From assembly GCA_913057725.1 (NCBI GenBank), contig CAJXOS010000034.1, positions 1-49,608 of the forward strand: 49,608 nucleotides of DNA. The letters run 5' to 3'. Origin of the DNA: an uncultured Lewinella sp. GTDB taxonomy: Bacteria; Bacteroidota; Bacteroidia; Chitinophagales; Saprospiraceae. Under the pieces are notes generated by a model, which did not search any database, was not told the origin of the DNA, and was given only the letters and a program-made list of their open reading frames with translations. Position numbers and translations under genes: made by a program. Shown here one piece after another: positions 44,284 to 49,608 of the stretch (position 1 is the stretch's first letter; the number at the start of each line of letters is the position of its first letter).

Positions 44284-45555
44284 ATGACCGTGAGAACTAC
44301 TCTAACGAAGTGGGTATCTACGCTAGTAGCATTCCTGCTAGTAATGAGCTTTACTCTTGGTACTTCAGCTCAAACATTGGTATGGCCAGGAGATATAAAT
44401 AATAATGGCCAGGTAAGTAAAGTAGACATTTTGTATTGGGCTGTAGCCCGTGGGGACAACGGTCCTGAACGGGATGATACAGGAACAAATTGGGACTCTT
44501 ATGAACCAGCCGCAGATTGGGATGAGGATTACCTTAGCGGGTTAAATTATTCTCAAGCTGATGCAGATGGTCGCGGCAAGATTGCTAATAATGACCGCAA
44601 TGCAATTCGGGATAACTACATGTTGACTCATGGAACTGTTACTCCTGATGTCTTCATGGTAGGTGATCCAAATACGGACCCGACTTTGTTATTGGTAGCA
44701 CAGAATCCTAATGTGTATCCTGGAGAGACGGTCACCTTTGACATTTTTCTTGGAGATAGTCAGTTTCCTGTAGATCATTTCTTTGGAATAGTGTTTACCA
44801 TCAACTTTGAGTCTGACTATGTGGCACAGAATACTGGTGACCCGTGGAGCCCTGATGCGGGAGAGGTGGACTTATTGTCAAATACCTGGCTAAACGGAAG
44901 TGGCAGTTCGAAGTCTCGCAGTTATCAATATCTAAGGGAAGATGATGGTGCACTTGATGTTGCTTTTCTACGCAACGACTTGGGACAGAATAGTGGTTCA
45001 GGACAGGTAGCTGAATTCAGTGTCATTTTAGAAGACATTGTATTCCTGGACGATGTAAATACTTGCTTCACCATAGATGAGATCAAGTTGATCGATGACA
45101 ATATGGTGGAATATCCGGTGGCAAGCTCTACGGAGTGTATTACCATCATGAGTAATTCTCAAGCGCTTACCACACAAAACACAGGCTTAGTACCTAGTGA
45201 GGATGTGGCGTCAGCGGATGACAAAAGAGGAGAAACAGAAGAGACAAAAGGTGCATTAGAAGATGTCGAGGTAATTATGCCGGAGACAGATATCGAAGAA
45301 GAGTCGATCCGGGTAAAACTTTATCCGAATCCGAGTGCAGAGTGGATGCAAATTGATTTCGGCTCTGCCGCTGAAAACGTAGAGCAGATCACTATTTATA
45401 ACCAATGGGGTGTAGTGCTAAGGCAGCTGGACATTGCCGAAAACAGCCAACAACTCATTGATATTGCAAACTTACCGAGTGGAAACTATTATCTCCACAT
45501 CAACGGTAAGTCCGGACGAAAATCAGTAATGCAGTTTAGTAAGGCTGCAAACTAG
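44284..45555 (+). CDS. Secreted dockerin/cohesin-like protein with T9SS type A tail
   Basis: The 423-residue product has a signal peptide cut near LGTSAQ, then two dockerin-like calcium loops (WPGDINNNGQVSKVDILYW at about 34-52 and QADADGRGKIANNDRNAI at about 96-113) separated by an Asp-rich segment. A cohesin-like beta domain follows (about 135-285, VYPGETVTFDIFLGDSQF). After an acidic linker (about 300-345) a type A sorting domain ends the protein (VKLYPNPSAEWMQIDF, ITIYNQWGVVLRQLD, LPSGNYYLHI). The type IX system should export it. A dockerin pair and a cohesin-like domain in one protein suggests self-association or assembly with other proteins. Confidence 0.85.
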   Translation: MTVRTTLTKWVSTLVAFLLVMSFTLGTSAQTLVWPGDINNNGQVSKVDILYWAVARGDNGPERDDTGTNWDSYEPAADWDEDYLSGLNYSQADADGRGKIANNDRNAIRDNYMLTHGTVTPDVFMVGDPNTDPTLLLVAQNPNVYPGETVTFDIFLGDSQFPVDHFFGIVFTINFESDYVAQNTGDPWSPDAGEVDLLSNTWLNGSGSSKSRSYQYLREDDGALDVAFLRNDLGQNSGSGQVAEFSVILEDIVFLDDVNTCFTIDEIKLIDDNMVEYPVASSTECITIMSNSQALTTQNTGLVPSEDVASADDKRGETEETKGALEDVEVIMPETDIEEESIRVKLYPNPSAEWMQIDFGSAAENVEQITIYNQWGVVLRQLDIAENSQQLIDIANLPSGNYYLHINGKSGRKSVMQFSKAAN

Positions 45556-45977
45556 TATGAAAACAAACAATGGTTAGGTGACATTTGACCTAAGCATAGA
45601 TATCAGGAGCATTTGAAATTGACTGCACCGAGTTTTGAGAGGCTTACCAAAAGTGGTAGTCGAGGTGTAGCAAGAAAGACTTATTCGGATTTTCTTATTT
45701 AATACATCCCCCCTTTGATTTTAGGTCTACAGGCCTGGGGAGTAACAGCCAAGTGTGTAGAGCATTGAGAGGAGAGCTGTTACACTGTCAAAAGGCATCA
45801 GCCCTGACCAGAGTATTTGGAGTTCTTTGGCCAGATACACGCCTACCGACAGTCCTTACCCGAGGCATTGTATGACCTAAAATCACTTTTGCACTACTGT
45901 GCGCAGTAAAACCCATATTGCCGAGTGGTCCCCGATCAGGTCCTTCTGCCCTGGCACAGAAGAAATTTTTGAGTGTT

Positions 45978-46023
45978 TTAGCCTTCCGGTTGGGAATTAA
46001 TCCTCCCACAAAGGCTAATTTTT
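45978..46023 (+). terminator. First of two tandem terminators
   Basis: TTAGCCTT (45978-45985) pairs with AAGGCTAA (46011-46018) around a 25-base loop holding a small inner stem (GGGA/TCCC), followed by TTTTT. Confidence 0.6.
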
Positions 46024-46038
46024 CGTGTGATTTAAATG

Positions 46039-46077
46039 AAGGCTAACTGCAGTAATGCAGTTAGCCTTGCTTTTTTT
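46039..46077 (+). terminator. Second of two tandem terminators
   Basis: A perfect 12-bp stem, AAGGCTAACTGC (46039-46050) with GCAGTTAGCCTT (46057-46068), is followed by GC and seven T. Its outer 8 bp repeat the stem of the first terminator in reversed order. Confidence 0.85.
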
Positions 46078-46086
46078 GATTAGGAT

Positions 46087-46656
46087 TTATTCTGTAGGGA
46101 GCGTTGCCTCAAAGGCAATCGGTACCTCGTCTGCTGGGCCATCGCCGGTAAAGCGGAATTCACGGCGGTTAATAATCCCCTCTCCTTTTATCTCGTAAGG
46201 TTTTGTCTCAGAGATAGTGAAGACTAGCGTGACAGGCTTCTCCACATTCTTTAAACTAAGCATGGCTTCCGTTCGGTAACTGCCATCCTCTTGCAGCGTG
46301 GCACCATTAATAGTGACCATGGCCTTTGGAAACTTACGTACGTGGAAATAATCCTTCTTCTTCTTTACGGAGTACTCCAAATCTTTCCAGTCGCAAACAG
46401 CAGAGGTAACGTCGATATCAACTACTGCTTGGATTTGGGTTGGGTCATCATCTGGTATGCTTACTTGTGCAAAGTGCCAACGTTCAAAGGTGAAGACACT
46501 AGGCCCTCCGGTCATGCCTGTGGCCGTCAAAACACCAGGTGTCTCGCCCTCATATTGGTAAAAGTCGGCATCGGAGAAGTTAAAACTAATTAGTGCTACG
46601 CTCAATACGCCGGCACCTAATAATGAAACCAAGAATTTTGGATACATGATTGACAT
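46087..46656 (-). CDS. YceI-like secreted protein
   Basis: The 189-residue product has an N-terminal signal or anchor segment (about 8-25) and one YceI-like domain. It includes VVDIDVTSAVCDWKDLEYSVKKKKDYF, HVRKFPKAMVTI and EKPVTLVFTISETKPYEIKGEGIINRREFRF. YceI proteins bind isoprenoid-type lipids in a lipocalin-like barrel; the ligand here is unknown. It is the last gene of a three-gene unit and starts 1 bp after the stop of the upstream gene. The shared KKKxY..R.FP element relates it to the YceI domain of that neighbour. Confidence 0.78.
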   Translation of the reverse strand: MSIMYPKFLVSLLGAGVLSVALISFNFSDADFYQYEGETPGVLTATGMTGGPSVFTFERWHFAQVSIPDDDPTQIQAVVDIDVTSAVCDWKDLEYSVKKKKDYFHVRKFPKAMVTINGATLQEDGSYRTEAMLSLKNVEKPVTLVFTISETKPYEIKGEGIINRREFRFTGDGPADEVPIAFEATLPTE

Positions 46657-46657
46657 T

Positions 46658-48100
46658 TTATTGTGGTGACATAATAAAGTTGAGATCGAAAATCATTGTC
46701 TTTCGTGCGGGATCAGGTCCATCGGGGCCTGCAATCCCGTAGTCATCGGTAACATTGAGGTCAAACTGCACGTGGACCATCATCTGCTGTTTGCCAGACT
46801 CCAATAACTCCGGAGTCAATTCGGCTTGTACCTTCATTTGCTTCTCTTGCTTCATGAAGGTGAAGGTGCCTTCTACCGGTACTCGATTGAGTTGACCTGC
46901 CTGAAGCAATACGGCTTGGTCTTCTGATAAATCAAAGCTGAAACTAGCCTCTGGGAAACGACGGGTATAGATATACTTCTTCTTGACCTTATCGTCTAGC
47001 TCAGCCATGCCCATGGTAAGAGACTTTAGCTCTGCCGAGAATTCACCACTTCTGATTCTGCCTTCAGAATCAAGTGACAATTGGCCATTAAAGTCTGGCA
47101 CTTCGCCTGCATAGCGGTCCAGTGGTTCCATGAACCGGAAGAAAAGCGCTGGCACGCCAGGTACTACCGGTACCGTTCCCGACCATTGCTGAGCAACTGT
47201 GTAGTCCGTTCGACTAGGAGTGGCAGTGGCTACATTTTCTGGCAGCGCCAATCCGAATCCTTCCCAATCTACTACCGTAATATCATCTGTCAACGGCGAC
47301 CAGGCATCGCCAATCTCTGACTGTTGTACTTGCCGGGTGATCATTTCTTGTAAAAGTGATCCAGCCGCTTGAAAAACGGTTGCATAGTCCTCAAACGAAC
47401 CTGATAGGGCAGTTTCCCCAGTGGTAAATACCGGCCGTATACAATTGAACATGGAATACAGCTCCAGGGAGAGATAGAGCATTCCATCCTCTGATCGATA
47501 CGGATGGAAATCACAATAGAATGCGCGATCCGTACGCGCCAAGCAGGCTTCATCTTGAGCCTCATACTCATTCATTCCTTGTGCAATGTTATCAAGGGCA
47601 GCTTGTCGAAAGGCTGCCTCTGACCAGCTTTCTGGTAGCTCGCCGGTCAACGCTGTCAGTTTCACGGGCGCGTTCAATGAAGCTCGCCCATTTTTCAGTT
47701 GTAGCACTTGGTCTGTGCAGAAAGTCTGGTTCGCTTGTGGCCGAAGCCGGTTGGTACGGACAAAATTCTTGATCGTTCCCAGTTCCGCGTAACGGCTAGC
47801 GTAGATTGCTCGTCCACGATCATTCTGAAAGACAATGGCTGGTGTTGCAGTGATTTCCGTAGGTACACCTTCGGCAGCGGAGCGTTCAATGAGTTCAATG
47901 CCCTCCATTTTCGTCCACTCCTGTAGGCGTGGTAAACAGCTGCTGCGAAAATGCTGATCTTGCTCTTGGGTGAAAACGATCAGTTTCTCACCAGTCAGTG
48001 CTAAAGGCTTTGATAGAGTTGTTGATTCCGGACTAATCCGTGCAGCAAAGCCTAGGGCTGCTACCATCAGAATCAAGAAAAAAGAAAGTCTGTTCATCAT
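46658..48100 (-). CDS. Thioredoxin-like/YceI fusion protein
   Basis: The 480-residue exported protein has a signal peptide (about 1-20) and a thioredoxin-like fold (about 35-120): LIVFTQEQ, HFRSSCLPRLQEWTKMEGIEL, then EITATPAIVFQND with the cis-Pro loop. There is only one Cys where the CxxC motif would be, so it is not a normal disulfide reductase. A middle region (about 130-330) of unknown type follows, then a C-terminal YceI-like domain (about 345-480) with KKKYIYTRRFPEASFSFDL and VPVEGTFTFMKQEKQMKVQAEL. Its ATG sits immediately after the upstream stop and its stop 1 bp before the next ATG, so the three genes form one transcript. Confidence 0.75.
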   Translation of the reverse strand: MMNRLSFFLILMVAALGFAARISPESTTLSKPLALTGEKLIVFTQEQDQHFRSSCLPRLQEWTKMEGIELIERSAAEGVPTEITATPAIVFQNDRGRAIYASRYAELGTIKNFVRTNRLRPQANQTFCTDQVLQLKNGRASLNAPVKLTALTGELPESWSEAAFRQAALDNIAQGMNEYEAQDEACLARTDRAFYCDFHPYRSEDGMLYLSLELYSMFNCIRPVFTTGETALSGSFEDYATVFQAAGSLLQEMITRQVQQSEIGDAWSPLTDDITVVDWEGFGLALPENVATATPSRTDYTVAQQWSGTVPVVPGVPALFFRFMEPLDRYAGEVPDFNGQLSLDSEGRIRSGEFSAELKSLTMGMAELDDKVKKKYIYTRRFPEASFSFDLSEDQAVLLQAGQLNRVPVEGTFTFMKQEKQMKVQAELTPELLESGKQQMMVHVQFDLNVTDDYGIAGPDGPDPARKTMIFDLNFIMSPQ

Positions 48101-49252
48101 CTATCGCTTTCCTGATTGTGTGCTTTCGGCTTCCTGGCCGGTGGCCATCTGGGCTTTAGCATAATTGATGCCCTCCCAGCGCAATGCACCGTTAAAGCTC
48201 CAATTGATATGGTCATTCATGAAGGCCACTACCACCCAGCGGTGATCTACGGCATCTGCCTCAAATTGGGTGTAGTATCCTTTCGTAGCGCCGCCCCAGA
48301 ATAGGTTCGTATCATTGCGATTCACTAGCATCGCATCGTCATTATTCGATGGTGCTAGTGCCTCTTGTGCGAGTTCCTGACTGAGGAAACGATTGTCGCG
48401 ACCGGCAGTAGCATCTAGTAAGGCCTGGATAAACAGCGCATAGTCATGAGCGGTAGTGTACAAGCCACTGGCAGCTAGTTCTGGATAGCGCTTATAGTCA
48501 TCCGCCAAGCGCTGCTTGTCTGGGCCATAGCCAACTGCGAGCATGCCCTTTTGGTCGGCCGTTAATTCAGAAGCATAGAAGCTGCTGTTCATTTGCAGTG
48601 GGGCAAATACTTGTTCCTGGGCAATAGTCTCAAAGGGTTGCTGGTAATAATCCATCAAGATCTGCTGCAAAATCAGGACTGGCGCAAAGGAGTTGTCTCC
48701 ACTCTTATTGATGTCTTTTTTCAAGACAACAGGAGGGTTCTTTGCGGGCCCATCTCCGTTTAATAACTGTAGGTGTGTTGGTAGTGTGGCTCCGGCAGCA
48801 AATCCGTCTGGTTTATACGGGAACTTAAAACCACGACGTTGCAAAAGGAGATCACGGATGGTTACTGGTCGGGCTGAGGTAATCTTGTTAGTAGGAAGCT
48901 TCCAACTGCTGAGGTACTCGTTGATGTCAGTGTCAAGATTCAGAACACCATCAGAGACTAATCGCATGATGGCAAATTGGGCTACGGGTTGGCTCATGCC
49001 GCCGACTTGGAAGAGCGTCTGGTTGTCAACGGGCAATTGATTCTCGGCATCACGCCAGCCCCAATTTTCTTGTAATACCACTTGTCCGTCAAGTAAAACT
49101 ACTAAGGCTGCACCTTTGGTCTGCTCAGCGGCCATGCGTTCTTCCATTGTTTGAACGGAGCCATCTTCCTGGGTGAATTGGATACTAGTAGATTGTGCGG
49201 CCAGGGTGCCAAACCCAAGGCCGAAAAGAAGAAAAATCAGTCGAAAATTCAT
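48101..49252 (-). CDS. Beta-lactamase-fold protein lacking catalytic residues
   Basis: The Met at 49252 (MNFRLIFLLFGLGFG) starts a signal peptide; the frame from 49312 lies upstream of it. The 383-residue product has the class C beta-lactamase/serine hydrolase fold. Recognisable are GAALVVLLDGQVVLQENWGWRD, LFQVGGMSQPVAQFAIMRLV, the TIRDLLLQRRGF helix and FAPLQM. The SxxK motif, normally GSxSKP, is GGMSQP, so both the nucleophilic Ser and the Lys are replaced (Gly85, Gln88). The YxN and terminal KTG/HxG motifs are also not seen (WGGATKGYYT). It is therefore a probable pseudo-enzyme and heads the YceI unit. Confidence 0.8.
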   Translation of the reverse strand: MNFRLIFLLFGLGFGTLAAQSTSIQFTQEDGSVQTMEERMAAEQTKGAALVVLLDGQVVLQENWGWRDAENQLPVDNQTLFQVGGMSQPVAQFAIMRLVSDGVLNLDTDINEYLSSWKLPTNKITSARPVTIRDLLLQRRGFKFPYKPDGFAAGATLPTHLQLLNGDGPAKNPPVVLKKDINKSGDNSFAPVLILQQILMDYYQQPFETIAQEQVFAPLQMNSSFYASELTADQKGMLAVGYGPDKQRLADDYKRYPELAASGLYTTAHDYALFIQALLDATAGRDNRFLSQELAQEALAPSNNDDAMLVNRNDTNLFWGGATKGYYTQFEADAVDHRWVVVAFMNDHINWSFNGALRWEGINYAKAQMATGQEAESTQSGKR

Positions 49253-49503
49253 CGTGAGGGTCATTTTATTAAAGAGAAACGGTCTCACCGGGGTGAGGCA
49301 AAGCACGTCCAAACAAGTCTAGTAAAGGCCAAAGAGGTAGTACTCGGTGCCCTTAGAGCATGCCGAGAATGAAATTGAATTTGCAATAATTGGTTGATCG
49401 GAAGCAACCGATTACAGTGCGAATTCTTGAATTAAGATAAATCCATTAGATAGGCTGAAAAATGCGGTGGTAGGATAGTGTAGGAGATGCGTAGTATACC
49501 ATA
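49253..49503. other. Leader and intergenic DNA at the right edge
   Basis: This is the upstream region of the serine-hydrolase-like operon. No strong hairpin or clear TAnnTTTG box was picked out. No gene is seen. Confidence 0.4.
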
Positions 49504-49608
49504 ATGACAAGAGCCTCGTCGGGAGGTTGCATGATAAAGCGACAGTACTACCTTAGAGACGGGAAACTAATTAAAGAAACAGTTATCGGCTTGGCTTTTG
49601 CACTAAGC
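49504..49608 (+). CDS. Possible start of a gene cut by the window end
   Basis: A frame opens at ATG 49504 (or at a second ATG at 49531) and stays open for 35 codons to the last base. The minus strand is closed here in all frames. The residues (KRQYYLRDGKLIKETVIGL) look plausible for a protein, but the stretch is too short to judge. Confidence 0.25.
   Translation, partial: MTRASSGGCMIKRQYYLRDGKLIKETVIGLAFALS

Larger units (their letters stand above)
45556..46086. other. Non-coding region with candidate structured RNA
   Basis: About 530 bp between a plus-strand gene and a minus-strand gene. A 73-codon minus frame (45788-46009) starts with GTG, crosses one terminator stem and matches no known family, so it is not called. 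The plus strand has an 8-bp stem GTAACAGC/GCTGTTAC (45742-45749 with 45776-45783) and two successive terminators at the right end. It could be a long 3' leader of the dockerin gene or a separate small RNA. No tmRNA, RNase P or SRP signature was recognised. Confidence 0.45.

Noticed and set aside
45788..46009. 73-codon minus-strand frame in the non-coding gap
   Set aside because: It starts with GTG, overlaps a terminator stem and resembles no family, so it is more likely a chance frame in a structured RNA region.

Overview
The window looks like a chromosomal stretch of a Bacteroidota bacterium, most likely of the Saprospiria/Lewinella type. Four things point there: cargo proteins with type IX secretion C-termini (a type B gliding-motility-associated C-terminus on a 1857-residue repeat protein and a type A tail on a dockerin/cohesin-like protein), a DUF5103 type IX 'plug' protein, start codons without Shine-Dalgarno sequences but with TAnnTTTG -7 boxes upstream, and many lipoproteins of Bacteroidota type. 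This is inference from gene content; no 16S or marker tree is available here. No phage, plasmid, CRISPR array or intact insertion sequence is visible.

Layout. Positions 1-344 hold a GC-rich patch of probable dispersed-repeat character. From 345 to 6.8 kb come a DUF4349 lipoprotein, the T9SS plug with a 3-methyladenine glycosylase, a DUF2807 adhesin-head protein, guaB and a CotH-like protein. 6.8-7.45 kb is non-coding and holds a candidate small RNA on the minus strand. 7.45-9.3 kb is a LytS/LytTR two-component pair. 9.3-12.6 kb is a large UvrD/RecB-type helicase. 12.6-15.6 kb has two TPM-domain proteins and an M43-like lipoprotein protease. 15.6-22.4 kb contains a VOC protein, alkaline phosphatase, dprA, an SH3 protein, a GH73-like protein lacking its catalytic Glu, purD and tRNA-Leu(GAG). 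22.5-25.7 kb has an MlaF/MlaE-type lipid transporter pair and two short-chain dehydrogenases. 25.7-26.3 kb is non-coding apart from a candidate 21-codon gene with its own promoter-like box and terminator. 26.3-31.9 kb is the giant 23-repeat T9SS protein.

32-35.7 kb has a zinc alcohol dehydrogenase, small membrane and lipoproteins, and a GNAT acetyltransferase split by one in-frame TAA. 35.7-37.5 kb is an outer-membrane protein with lipA. 37.6-39.2 kb is a compact three-gene module: a coiled-coil protein, a roadblock/LC7-like protein and a Rab/Mgl-like small GTPase. This is the best candidate for a poorly described system in the window. 39.3-42.6 kb is a plus-strand run of polysaccharide deacetylase, thioesterase, upp and an exported DJ-1/PfpI protein. 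42.6-45.6 kb has a helical protein of unknown function and the dockerin/cohesin T9SS protein. 45.6-46.1 kb is non-coding with two consecutive terminators built from the same stem sequence. 46.1-49.3 kb is a tightly packed three-gene unit: a beta-lactamase-fold protein without its catalytic residues, a thioredoxin-like/YceI fusion and a second YceI-like protein.

How the parts fit: most genes are housekeeping (purine and pyrimidine metabolism, lipoylation, repair, natural transformation) mixed with envelope and surface functions (T9SS export, lipid asymmetry, lipoproteins, peptidoglycan-related proteins). Several proteins keep a full-length fold but lack catalytic residues (GH73-like, serine hydrolase-like, helicase-associated nuclease), so pseudo-enzymes are a recurring feature. 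All functional calls come from reading motifs; no database search was run.
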